Assembly (NCBI GenBank): GCA_026724425.1
Contig: JAIUCV010000023.1
Coordinates: 4,154,001 to 4,218,000, forward strand
Direction: 5' to 3'
Length of the DNA stretch: 64,000 bases
From: Erythrophleum ivorense
Taxonomy: Eukaryota > Streptophyta > Magnoliopsida > Fabales > Fabaceae
Shown: positions 26,701 to 38,775 of the stretch, in pieces
Numbering within the stretch: the stretch's first letter is position 1
Layout: the number at the start of each line of letters is the position of its first letter
Notes under the pieces: generated by a model
Told to the model about the DNA's origin: nothing
The model's database searches: none
The model's input: the letters and a program-made list of their open reading frames with translations, nothing else
Made by a program: the position numbers and the translations under genes

Positions 26701-27591
26701 AAGAGAAGATGCAACAAAAAGCAAAGATTACCTAGGGTTCAAGTGAGCTTTCAAGTGTCTTTCTCCTTCATTCTCTTCTCCTTAGCAAATTCGAAATTCT
26801 CCCCTTAGGTCTAGGTCAAAAACAGAACCAAATCATTCAAAAAATCCATGGAAAGAAAGGAGGAAGAGAGGAGAACAAGATTGGAGGAAGATGGAGCAAG
26901 AAATTTCATGAAATTACCTAGTTTCTCCTTGGCTTTCTTCCTCTTTTTCTCCTCCCTTTAGTGTGCCTAAGAGAGTTAAAGATTTTTTGTATTTAGGGCA
27001 GAATGGGTCATGCTCATTAAAGAGGAGAAGAAGGGAGAAAATTGTGGAACTCTTTAGAACATTCAAGAAATCATAAATTCCAATTTTGCCCTTCCGTAAT
27101 GGCAATTTCGTTTCGGATTCGTTTTAACTCCTTTTTTTAGAACCGTCTTTTCCATCATAAAATTTAGGTTCCCAATTTAATAAAATGCCTTTCAAATCAC
27201 TCAAATCAGAGCTAAAGCCTTCCCGAACGAATCGGTCAAAGTTCAGGTCAATCGACGTCGAAAAGAGTACACCAGAGGGACTTTACCGGTCCTGGGGCTT
27301 CCCATGATTTTTGGGGCTTTTGAGAACCTTGGGCAACTCAAAATTTCTATTTAAAAAGTCCTCCTAGGTGTTTTTCAAAAATTGTACTTATTTACGAAAA
27401 TGTCACTGGCCTTTCGGCAAATTTTTTGAATCACTCTGACCCTAGTTTTTAGGTAACTCAAGGCTCAAATCCTCATTTTCTATTATTTAAAATTTTATTC
27501 AAATTTTATTTGGCCTTAAATCACTCATCTCAGGGGACTTGCTTTTCAAACTGGCCCGTTCCAATGATTGTACAACGTACCGGGCGTTACA
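23799..27591 (-). repeat. Solo LTR, minus orientation, TSD CCTTA, mosaic composition
   Basis: Begins TGTAACACCATAT (23799), ends ACCGGGCGTTACA (27591), and is flanked exactly by CCTTA (23794-23798, 27592-27596). Length is 3,793 bp. From 23799 to about 25918 it closely follows the solo LTR at 10033. After the 'gagctacctt' block it stops doing so and instead follows the solo LTR at 42853: 'tgcaatttcc', 'agagcacttaggtggag', 'cctaatgaacctagctt' and 'gatgggagagccacttgg' are shared with 44755-45300 but not with 12175-12720. I infer a recombinant LTR. No internal sequence remains. Confidence 0.92.
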
Positions 27592-27623
27592 CCTTAGGTG
27601 TCCCATCTCTTCTTGGCTGAGAT

Positions 27624-30600
27624 TGAAACATTCCATTTTCTAAAAACGAGAGAAAACATGAGAAACGTAACGTACGATTTCTGTATAAACGAACGAAATT
27701 CATTGGAGACAAAAGCAAGTCCCCCAAAATGAATTAGTTAAGGTCCCAAAAAATTTGGGAAGTATTCTAGACTCCTCAAAATGAGAATCCCAGACTCAGA
27801 TGGAAATAAAAACGGAGCTAGAATGAAGAAACAATTTTTTACAAAAAGTTTACGAAACATAATGGCATTTTCGTAATTTTGAGTAAATTTTGGAATTCAC
27901 ACAGGAGGGATTTTTAAATGAAAATTTTGAGTTTCCTAAGGTTCTCAGAGGCCCTAAAAACTATAAAAATCCTTGAGATAGCTAAAGCCCCTTCGATGGA
28001 AGTTTTCCAACGTTGATGTACCTGAACTTTGACGGATTTGCTTGGGAAGGTTTTAGCTCTGATTTGAGTGATTCCAAAGGTATTTTACTAAATTGGGAAC
28101 CTAAATTTCATAATAGAAAAGATGGTTCTAAAAAAGGAGCTAAAACAAAGGAGAAACGAAAATGCCAAGAATAAAGGGCAAAATGGGAATTTTTGAAAAG
28201 TTTAACTTCCTCTCACCTATATATATGATGCACCCTTCTTCTCCCTTCATTTTGCACAACCAAGTTCTGCCCAAAACCAGAGGAAAACCTTAGGGAGAGT
28301 GGCACACAAGAGGAAGACAAAGAGGAGGAGAAATCAAAGGCTTAAAGTATGGAAATTTAGTAGTTTTTCATGTTATTTCTCTTCCAAACCTCTTCTCCTT
28401 CATTCTCCTTTATTTCCTATGATTATAATGAAGTATATGGATCTATTTTAGAGGAGAAATTGAGGAAAAAATTGAATTTGAAGAGAGGAGCTCAAAGAAC
28501 ACAATATTCAAGTGAGAAAAAATAAGAAAATAAGGTAATTTCTTCTTCCATGGTTGATATCCCTTGCTACCCTTCTCCACCATTTCTCCCCACTTGAGAA
28601 GACCTAAAAGGATTTAATTTTCAGGTAGAACCAAAGGTGATTATAAGAAAAAAGGGTGTGGAGATTAAGAATATGCAAAGGGAATTAACAAAAAACCATT
28701 AGATTTCAAGATGCAATTTCTAGGGTTTCAATTGCACCTTGTAAAATCTGATTTTGTATGATAATTCGTAGGCCTAAATAAGAGTTTAAATGAGTTCCTA
28801 AGATCCTTAAGAGTCTCCCCATATGCATCTTCCATGTAGAAAATAAAGCAAACTCCATGGAGGCCAAAAGGAGACATAGGCTCGGCCTAAAGGGGATGAG
28901 ACACCTAGGGAGAGTTTTAAATTTTTCCAAGCCTATTTTTGAGTCATATATAATGAATGAAAATGAGGGGAGGCCTTGGGAAAAATTTAGAACTCATAGA
29001 AAGTGAGTTGGTACTTTATGTTCCATATTATGACCTAAAGAAGTAACATATAGTTAGGCTCTTGGTTTTAATTGTATGATAACTCCAAGAGGCTTAAAAG
29101 GAGTCAAGAATCATATTTAAAAGGAAAGAATGGAGCCTAGAATTTATTTGAAGGGTGTTGCTTCATTAAGTGTAATTATGGAACCATAATAAGGTTTATA
29201 GATCAAGCTAGAGTTCAAGTAAGTGTGTGGCCTTAGAATTAATTCTACAAACCTAATTAGTTTCTATAAATAGTGTTTAGGCCAAGAGAAATCATCCCCA
29301 TACTTTTGTGTGTGTGTGGCCAAAAAAGGGAGCTTGGATTCAAGAGAAAAAGTATGTGATTGTGTACAAGGTAGCTCTCTCCACCTTCTTTCATGCATGG
29401 ATGTGTGCTTAGCTTGTCTTAGATGTATGTATGTGTATTTTTAAGCCATGAAAAGTGTTCTAGCATGACTTTAATTCCATGATGCCATGATGTTACAATA
29501 TTCTTTTATATGATGTTTTTGATGTGTGCTTGGGTTTGCTTGAGTGTGGTGAGGCCATGAACCCTTAGCCATGGTGAGGATGAGCCAAGAATTGTTAAGA
29601 TTAGTTGAGACAAAGCAAAGAGTCTCCCAAAAGCAAGATGGGCTTCCAAGAGTATAGTTGAGTTCAAGAATCTCTTAAAGAATGGGTGAGGCAAGTCCAA
29701 TATCCACAAAAAATTAGATGAGGCCAATCGACTTGCTTGGCAAGCCTTTGTATGCTATGTATAACATTGTCAAATGATGAAAATACTTATTGAATGTTTG
29801 CATATGTCAACATGACCATACATGCATTTATGAAACTTGTTTGCATCCATTATGTATGATTGAATGGGAGATGAGCTATTGGGATTCTTTGAATCTCATC
29901 CCCTCCCCTCCAATGTCCTAATATGCTAGGTGGACCCTGAGAGCAAGATAATGAAAGCCAATCACCTTGAAGATGAGAGTATGACATCCAAGAACATGAG
30001 TTTTGCTACTTTAAGGCCATACAATGAATGTAATTAATGAACGTATATGTATTATGATGTTATAAACATAAGTAATTATGATAATATGTCATGTAAAAAT
30101 GAGTGAATATGTTATGTAACCATTAGAGTGTGATTTGGGTATAAGATGGCAAACTAGCTTCATTAAGAGTATTATGCAATTATGTATATATGTGGATGAA
30201 ATGGCCAAAATGAGATGCATGAGATTTGGGACCATTTGGGCAATTGACACAAATCCCAATTATACTTTTAAACTTTCCTAAGAGGTGCCAAACCTCAAGG
30301 AAAGTCATTTGGACATTTTGGTATTCCTTATGGAGCCAAAATTGACTAATTTAGAACCCTATGTCACTTTTTCTCCAAATGAGCTCTTCTTGATCTAAAA
30401 TTTGGCATGAAATTAGAGCTTATTGAGAGATTTTTTGGAAGATAAAGAACATAATTTTTAAAGGTCTACAGAATATTTGATAAATTTCCAAAGTTGGCAA
30501 ATTTTCTAATTTTGGTTTGATGCACTATTCACCTGGTCCAAAAATGAAATCTGCTACACAGGGCCCAAATGATGTCCAATTGCCACAAACTTTTATACAG

Positions 30601-31353
30601 AGAATTTGGACATTCCCAGTGACTTATGCCAATTAGAAACACTTCATTTGGATGTCTAGAAAGAGAGATATGAATTTTCAAAGAATCTGTCCAGTATCTG
30701 GAACTCCGCCCAACCTTATTTACTGTTTGATTGAGTTTCAAGCTCTAGACATGCCTAAACTAGTCTAGAGCTATTTTTTCCCTCTAGCTAACATCCACAT
30801 ATTTCCATATTGATATCATTTTCATAGATTCGTTTTTTGTGGAATTAATTGGACATTTTTAAAATTTGCTACAGAATTTCATGATAGCACCAGTGGACAA
30901 CCTGACCTCTGAACTTTTTTGCATGTCAAATGTCCTCTATGTTAGATGTTATGATCTGGACATATTTTTAGTATGAAGTAGACATCTGTGGATTTCTAGA
31001 ATCGCTAAGACTACATGATTTTGATTTTTATAGAATTAGTTATGATTTTTCAAAGTTATGATAGAAATGAGGCAAAATCTGGCCGAAATTATATGTGTAT
31101 ATTTCATGCTTTCTTTTGAGTTTTATAAGTTACAGGCCACTTTTCATGATGAAAATGAATTGTATCCATGTAATTAAATATGAAAATGTGATGTATGAGC
31201 TCATATGGCTCACGTGACACCAAATGAAATTTTTATATGTGACGTAACACTAAAATAGTTATTATTTTAATGCCTTTTTCCTTGAGCATTTCTATGATTC
31301 TTAGAAATGAAGTATTTGAAGGCATGAAATGAGTTGAAAATTATGGTGTTACA
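27624..31353 (+). repeat. 5' LTR of the LARD-like element
   Basis: Begins TGAAACATTCC (27624), aligned base for base with TGTAAAATCTG at 38776, and ends TTATGGTGTTACA (31353). Both LTRs share a 'ctatatatatgatgca' TATA-like block (28218) just ahead of a 'ccttcttctcccttcattttgcac' tract, a plausible core promoter. The 31-bp repeats lie at about 29560-29720. Confidence 0.88.
28218..28232 (+). promoter_or_regulatory. Candidate TATA box of the 5' LTR
   Basis: A 'ctatatatatgatgc' block, repeated at 39369-39383 in the 3' LTR and as its reverse complement at about 57188-57200 in the host LTR ('gcgcatcatatatatag'). It is followed by a pyrimidine-rich stretch. Its preservation across old copies suggests a core promoter, but no transcript evidence is available. 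Confidence 0.35.
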
Positions 31354-31755
31354 TTTATTAGTATCAGAGCAGAGTTCCAGGCTCTCTCAGATTGGATTTG
31401 GCTTGAGGATGTAGCATTAGGGCTATGTGAAGGACTTGTATAGCTATGAAAAGTTTTGTATGAGACATTTTGGGTGTGTGAAAATTGTTTGTGGCTATGT
31501 TCATGATGAATAAGTTGTATGATGGTCTTAGAGTAATTAGTGGATACCAAAAGAGGCTGGCCTCTAGGATAGCTTGAGCAAAGCTAAAGGATCTGACGGT
31601 TGGAGCTTAATGAGATATGGTAGCTCCCCGGGATCAGTGGCAAGTCCTAGATATAAACGATGAGAAATGATTTTGCTAATAGGAAAAGGCTTGCTAGAGA
31701 AAGTATGTAAGGCCTAATTCTCCCTGGTAGTCATACTCAGACCATTCTGAGATTT
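31354..31755 (+). other. Internal leader of the LARD-like element, with PBS at 31359-31370
   Basis: Five bases after the LTR end lies 'tagtatcagagc' (31359-31370), which differs at one base from the initiator-Met primer site TGGTATCAGAGC. The following 385 bp contain no open frame and end in GATTT (31751-31755) at the edge of a further insertion. Confidence 0.75.
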
Positions 31756-34551
31756 TGAGTGGCTCGTCGCGCAACCCTCAAAATAAAACTAGGTTGATAA
31801 AATATATAATTAATGACCCAACCTAGGTCATCTCCCTTGAAATTGGAGTTCAATGTTTAATTAGATTTCCAAATATTAAAAGACTCTAAAAATTCCTAAA
31901 CTAAGGGGGTTTTGATTTACTTAAACTATTTAAAATAAAATTGAATTAAAATTCCTAATTGCTATCTAATTGGGTGAATTATGGGTGAAAGATGGTCTTA
32001 TGACTAGCTTTGGAATCATCCCCTGGTATCCACTATCCTTATCCTAATCTAATTGTGATTAATTCTAGTCTAAGAGTTCCTAATTGTGTTCATAACAAAT
32101 TATCTTGGGTAACCACTCAAGATTCAAGAGATTAACGATCTAACGTTGAATTGAGACCTCAATCCCACATTAAACTGTTAAATCTTGTCTTTAAGATCTT
32201 GAACACTTAATTTGATTGATTAACTAATTGATTAGCCTCTGAATCATCCTAAATATTTAATTAACCAACTAAACATTAAGGAATCCTCAAATTAAACACT
32301 CAAACAAATAATCTCACTCATGTATTTTATCGAACACCTTTGAAGCACACATGGGAAATTAGATAATATTGAAATCAACCAATGTCTAATCAGATCAATT
32401 AATTAACAAAAAAGACTTACTAATTAGTGTCTAACCAGCCACTAATTATAATTACACAAATTTCCTATCAAATACAACTTAACCAAGAAAATATATGAAA
32501 GAGAAAAAGTGTAGGAAAATAGAAAAGTCTTAGCCCAAAATTTTGAGTCTTCTCCATGGATTCAAGCTTCTCTAAGAGCTTTCTCTTAGCTAGCCTCAAG
32601 ATGGATTAGAACTTCATGGGATGGTGGATGGAATGAATGATGATGAATGGTGTAGAGAGGATGGAGGATGAAGGATGGATGAATCGTGGAGTGGATGGAT
32701 GGTTGAATGATGCGTCCAATCGTGAATGGGGTGAATAAATATATATACGCTAAAAATATGGAGACGAGAATGACTTGTAGAGGCGTGATATGGGATGGAA
32801 TCTGATGAATGGATGAGGGTATGAATGAATTATGAATGGACTAGGATATTCGAATATATGGAGGCGTGAATGACTTGTAGATACGTGAATGAAGTATGCT
32901 CCCTTCCTTATTAAAAGTCACGTGCCAGAGCCTCTTCTTTTCGTGTGTTTTATACATGGAGCTGAATTCTTCTTATCTCAACACGAGCTGCACCTTCTGT
33001 TCTTCTTATTTTTCACGTGTTCTCTTCAGCTCTCTCCATGAATTCATTCTTCCTTCTTGTGTATATGAATGTGGGCCCTACTCCCTTTTATTTAATTATA
33101 TTCCATATAAATTCCAGCCCAGGCTCTACTTCGTTTTTCTCATGTTGGCTCTCAGCTCATACATCCTTTTCAGCGTCACTTCTTCTGCGTTCATTCTGCT
33201 CGTTCAGCTCGCTCAGCTAGCTCTAAAGACATAGATTCTTCATTTCTCAGCTTTTCACATTGAAACTACAGCTCATGCAAGCTTCTTCATCCAGCCCAGC
33301 ACCCAGCATCTTGCTTCTCTTTCCATGAGTTTTCTTCTATATTAACTTCAGCATTTCTTCATTGTGGTACTGTTCACATGCACATTCATTCGAGTGCTCT
33401 GTTCTGCATTCGAGTGTGTCTCTTTACTGTACGAAGGCCAGAGGAGAAAAATAAATGAAGCAGTCCTCCTCTCCTCGTGATATCCAGCCCGAATGAGTGA
33501 AGAAGCTTCCTTCACTCGTTTTGCCAGTTGTTGTTCATTTGTTTCCATGTGAAACTCTCATCAAAATGTTCTTCTTTTCAAGCTCAAGTGTGCAGCATCT
33601 TCAAACCTTCTTCTTCTTGCTTCATGCACCATTGAATACGTGTTGCTTTTCCTCTTTTCTTTCCATGCAAGCTCGAGCTTCCTTCATTTATTTGCATGCT
33701 CTGTTTTGCTTGTTGCTTACAAGCTTATTCCTCTTAACCAGAAGCATATTCTTCTATGGTTTCACGCTTCTCTTTAGCTTAAGCTCTATACGCTATTCAC
33801 ATGGGAAGCTCAATCATGCATTCTGCTGAGTATTTGTTTTCTTCATGCAGCTCACTATACGTGTTAGATTGTAGCTTCATTTATTTTCATTTTGCCCACA
33901 TGCTTCATTCATTCATAGCCTCCACACTTTTGTTCCAACCATGAGAGATTCAAGCTTCTCATGTGCTTTTTCTCCATATAACTTTTGCCTGGACTCGAGC
34001 TACATGTCTCGTGTTTCCACGTTAGTTGCTTTGTGTGTATAAGTTCATGTTGAAAATCTTGCATTCCATCCTTTCAACACTCTGTTCTGATCCACGTTCT
34101 CAACATGCGAGCTGCTCATGCATGACGTAGTGCTTCTTCTTATCTTCACTTGATTCTATGTGACTTCTTTGTTTGCTTCAAGAGAGGGAAGGGAACCCGT
34201 AGTGTTTTATTTCTCCTCTGTTTTGAGTTTGCTTCTTGCTTTGCCTTCTCATGAAAAGGAACCCAAGTTGAAGCCTCTCTTTCCTTCTTCCCTCCAACTC
34301 AAATTTTTATTCAAACATCATTTGTTCATTGAAAATCTGCATACCAAGTAAGAACAATTCAAGAGGAAAATTCACAAAATCTTTTAAAGAAATTTATGCA
34401 TTAAAATTTCACAATTTTGTAAATAATTTCCTAAAATATAGAAATGGCTTCTAAAAAAAAAATCTTATCTAATTAAAGTCTTAAAGCCATATTTCATTAT
34501 TAAAATGCCTATGTTTAGGAGAATAAAATAGATAAAAATATGTGTTTATCA
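31756..34551. mobile_element. Unclassified 2.8-kb TG...CA insertion inside the LARD-like element
   Basis: Text style changes sharply at 31756 (TGAGTGGCTCGTCGCGC) and returns to the purine-rich interior after TGTTTATCA (34551). Flanking 5-mers are GATTT (31751-31755) and GATGT (34552-34556), four of five matching, so a solo LTR or short LTR-type element of another lineage is likely. It has three parts: an AT-rich third (31800-32520), a short GGAT/GAAT-rich stretch (32600-32890), and a pyrimidine-rich 1.4 kb (32896-34340) full of 'cttc' and 'agctc' words. The 60-112-residue frames in the last part are low-complexity and overlap one another; I do not call them genes. Confidence 0.55.
32756..32888. 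repeat. 33-bp direct repeat, spaced 100 bp
   Basis: 'atatggagacgagaatgact' (from 32756) recurs as 'atatggaggcgtgaatgact' (from 32856), continuing to 'cgtga' at 32788 and 32888, with four mismatches in 33. It lies in the GGAT/GAAT-rich part of the insertion. Confidence 0.7.
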
Positions 34552-34556
34552 GATGT

Positions 34557-37500
34557 CCTACTTAATGCAGAGACAAGTGGTGATGTAGCGCGATATGAGA
34601 TGAGACTGCAACTATACAGGATTAGTTTAGAGGGGAAATGAGAAAGAGAGTTACCCCAAGTCACAACACCCAATGTCTAGATGAGTTTCAGAACTTGAAA
34701 GATTAATTCCTTTAGGCCAAAGGTTGAGTTACAAGCTACACCCTTTAGAGCCCTGATAGCCCGAAGGTGATAATTAGCTATTCATGAATGAAGCAAGAGG
34801 GAGAACCCCCTAACTTGATGATGGGCTAGATATAAAGACCATAAGGCTCGGGTTGGTACCTAAAGATGAAAATCCAATCCCTGAAAGGGTAAGCCAATTA
34901 GAGGCTGTTAGCCGTAGCCAATTAGTTGCTTAGCCGATGCCAATTATTTCAAGAAGCAGCGAGACAATCTAAAGAGTTCCTCACCGTGGCCAATTAAAAA
35001 GTTAGGCACAAATAATACTCAGACAGGAAAACTAGGGTGAACCTGAGGCTAATTAGCCATGGCGAATGGCATCATAAATGCCTTGTTAGTCATATTCAGG
35101 CCAACTTGAGAAAGGAGTTGATAAGGGGTCAGACAACCCACAGAGAGCAAGAACCCCTAGTATAAGTAGAGAAAAATTGAATAGTTAAGAAAGATTAGTA
35201 AGAAACCTGTGGGGCTAGCAAATGAGATTGAGAAAAGAGCTCAACATAGAGAAAATTAGACACAGGAATGATAAGGTTGTTGAGACTTGCCTTTAAGGCA
35301 TTGACTCCAACCTAGGGTAGTATCCTGTGAGACATTGAATAAGAGAACATTAGTGTAGCCTTAAAATAACGTAAGATAAGACTATCAGTAGTGAGCCACA
35401 TAATGAGTGGCCTAGAAAGGTGTACCTCATAGGTAACACCTACAGGTAAGTATGAGTAGCTCAGTAACAAAAACTCAGAAAAAAATGAGAATATTTAGTA
35501 AGCTATAGGTCTGATAAGATGGCTAGCCTAGGTTGAGCATAAGTTGAAGCCTGGGGAAGATGACCAGTAGCATCATTCCAGGTGAGATATGTAAATGAAA
35601 GGCTTAGTGAAGTTCTCCCTGGATCAAGAAACAAAAGATGAGACATTCTAAGTCAGGGAAACCACCCAGTAGTGGTTAGTAAATTCCCCTAGATAGACCC
35701 CTTGAGTCGTAAAGTATTGTAATAAAGGAAACGAGGAAGAGCTGAGAAGCTAGCTACAAAAAAGATGCCCTCACTTTAGTCATGATTAGATGAGTAAACT
35801 AAGCCAGAGAGGTAAATGGATAGGGGTCCAATAGTTAGTTAAACAAGCTCCCTAATATGAGAACAATATAGGGTTAATGCACGTGTGTGATTAAAGTACC
35901 CAGTAGAGCATAAGCTTTCAGTAAGGTAAAATTCGGATAGTGAAAGTATGTATCCTGGATGGGGTTAGTAAAACCCTAAAATAGTATACTGTGCTCCTGG
36001 GGATGAGGTTAAAGAAGTTAAACAGAGAGAAAGCCTAGCTCTGATCCGAAGGTAGAAATAAGCTGAGACTAACAGGTAGTGCCTTAGTACCCTCAGGGAA
36101 GCTCGAGAAAGCTAGAGACTGCCTCAAAAGATGAGTCTTGCATCATGTAAAAGAAAAAGAGTGTAAGCTGAGAGTGCTATGGAATGAAATTCCTAGGATT
36201 ATATGAAATAGAATTCTTCTTCCTGAGGAATGGTCTAGTTAAGAGCAGAGTAAGAGTATGAGTGAAAAAGTAGACCTCTTGATGCTCTAAAGAGTGAATA
36301 AGTAGTGGAACCCTGGGAAAATATAGATGCTCTTATGCGTAAAGAAATCTGAACTGGCCACAGAGATAGCTAGTAGTAGAATATCCTTTTACTTAAGTAA
36401 AAGGATAAGAAAGGTAGAAAGAGAAATTATGACAGTGTCTAAGGAGAGGACATACTAAATTGAGAATAGATATTCAGTTAATGTGTTTGAGTGCTTAAGA
36501 AAACACACTTGTCCTTAGCATAGATGCCCTTCTAGCATGATACTGCTCGAAGTAAAAATAGTAAGGCAATGCAGAGAGATCTCAGGATGAAGCAATGAAA
36601 GAACCCTATTTTCCTCGAGCACTCTACGAGAATAAGGTAAATAAAGAAAAGTAAGAAAGGAATGCTTTAGATCGTCAGAAAACTTGTAATATACAGGCGA
36701 TAATGACTTTGAGCTTAGTCATGAGGCACTCGTGCATTAGTGTTTGACTTTATGGTTTGTTTGCAACAATGGTTACATGATATTAGGCTTAATTAACCTA
36801 ATAGTAATGTGATTGGAGTGCGTAGCAAATGATGACATCAATCACCAAAATGTCCCGGTAATCAAAGAGTATCCTAGTTAGTTAAAGAATGAGATGAGTC
36901 AGAAAAGAAAGGTAAAGGGATTCTAGTAATATCAGAATAGTAACAAAAGCATGCAGAGAGGAATTTCCAGTAAAGAATGCCCAGATACAGTATGCATAGC
37001 CTGAGTCCCCCATAATGTATGTAAATGAAATGAGAAGGGACCAGAGCATAGCCTCTCTCTTGCTAGAGATGTTAACTACACTCAGTGTATGAGATGCCTT
37101 AGTGCTAAAGCACATAAAAGCAGAACATGGGCATAGTTAGAAATTGCAGGATATGAGAGGAAGGCTAAAATGAGTATATGAAAAGTAAGTAAGTCAATAG
37201 AGTAAGAAAAGAAAGCCTAAGCAAAGGGGGCTGAAGAGGGAATCTGAGGATCCTATGAAAAGCAATGAATGAAAATTTAGATGCTCCTAAGTATTTGTAT
37301 GATGGGATCCTAGGGAATTAGATCACATATAACACACTTCGCACGAAGAGTATGATGTACCTCTGAGTTTAGCCTTAACTATTATGAGCAATGGTCACCA
37401 AACTTAGTGAGCATGTATTTTACTGTCAGATACAGTAATCTTAGGCTTTGACGTCTCCTAGAGACGGATTGTAGTAGATCCTAACATAAAATAGTGGGTT

Positions 37501-38775
37501 ACAATATACCCTAACAGGACTTTGAGAGGTCGCAGTAGACCCAGGTGTCACAATAGATCCTACAGAGTTACAGATAGCCCACAGTTATAACATGATAGTT
37601 CTTTAGTAAGATAATGGCTGAGATAGTTTTTACAGAGCAGTTAGTCTTAGAGATTAGTACAATTTCAGTTAGCTTTTATCTCAAAGACTAGAGATCTCCT
37701 AAGTCTAGTAAATCATTGCCACAGTGATATGAAGGATTTACTAAGACAGTTAGACCACTGACTAGCCCTCTTCAGAGATGAGCATAGTATATGGGATGAG
37801 GAAAGCAAGAAAGTAGCTTTCCAAAGTGAGAGTCAGATGGACCACTGCTTAATAGATATTAGCCCTAACCAAGGAATAGAGAGATCCCTGCATGCTAGCT
37901 TATGTATTCAAAAAGGGGTTAGATGTAGTTTTTATATAAGGTAAGTGGTATAGTATATCTCCAGTGAGTAAAACTGTGAGAATAGCTAGCATCCTACTAG
38001 AACTCAACAACAATCAGTGATAGTCGCTCTTCAATACCAGTATAAGACACACACATTAGGCCTATTAGTATTGAAATGAGGGACTATAAAATGCCACGAT
38101 AAGTGAGCAAAGAAAGTGAGAAAAAGTCTCAGACTACAGAGACAAATGTAGTAGTAAACAGAGAAGCTGGGATCATTAAAAGTAGAAACTCCTCAAAAGA
38201 GTTGTAATCCTAATAAGTAACCGAGATGTGAGGCCTATGATAGAAAGAAATGTGAATTGTAATCATGAGATAAGCTAATAAGAAAGAATGTAGAGATGAA
38301 CAGTGGATGATACATGTAAATAAATAAGCAAACAGACAGACAAAAACCTTCGATGGCTGTAATGATCAGAAAAGATGATGAGACTTTACATGAAGCCATT
38401 AGGAGAGGATACAGGAGATTTGATACAAAATAAGTCACCTCCCGAGATATGTAAATGAGTTCACTAAAAAGAATGTTAACCCCTACAGACGGGTTGAAAC
38501 TAATCAAATATGATTAGTAAGCTCTCTCAAGATAGGCCTCTAGAGTTAGAAATTCCTTTCCCTTATGAAAAGAATATTTTATAGCGATAGAGCCCTCATT
38601 AAGGGCTAGTGATAAAAAAATCCCCTGGCTGAGAGAAAACTTAAATGAATGAGATCGTTGAGAAAAACATATAAAGCCAAGAAGAAGGAAAAAAGAAGAA
38701 TAGTTAGCCAAAAAAAAGAGTAAGAGAAAGTATATCCCAAATTTTGAGGATGAAATTTATTTTAGGGGGGAGAAA
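34557..38775 (+). other. Non-coding interior of the LARD-like element, ending in the PPT
   Basis: Purine-rich plus strand, stops in all frames, no convincing gag-pol. A weak hint of a former pol lies near 36830-36890, where one frame reads a 'DDIN...VPVIKEYP' pattern like the DDIPVIREFPEVF linker of the intact element; alone it is not enough to call a gene. The region ends with 'ttttgaggatgaaatt' and then the purine tract AGGGGGGAGAAA (38764-38775), directly abutting the right LTR. Confidence 0.7.
38764..38775 (+). promoter_or_regulatory. Polypurine tract of the LARD-like element
   Basis: AGGGGGGAGAAA immediately precedes TGTAAAATC, the start of the 3' LTR. The upstream 'ttttgaggatgaaattt' matches the 'ttttgaggacaaaattt' found in the same place (minus strand) in the intact Tekay element. 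This is the plus-strand DNA priming site in reverse transcription. Confidence 0.8.
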
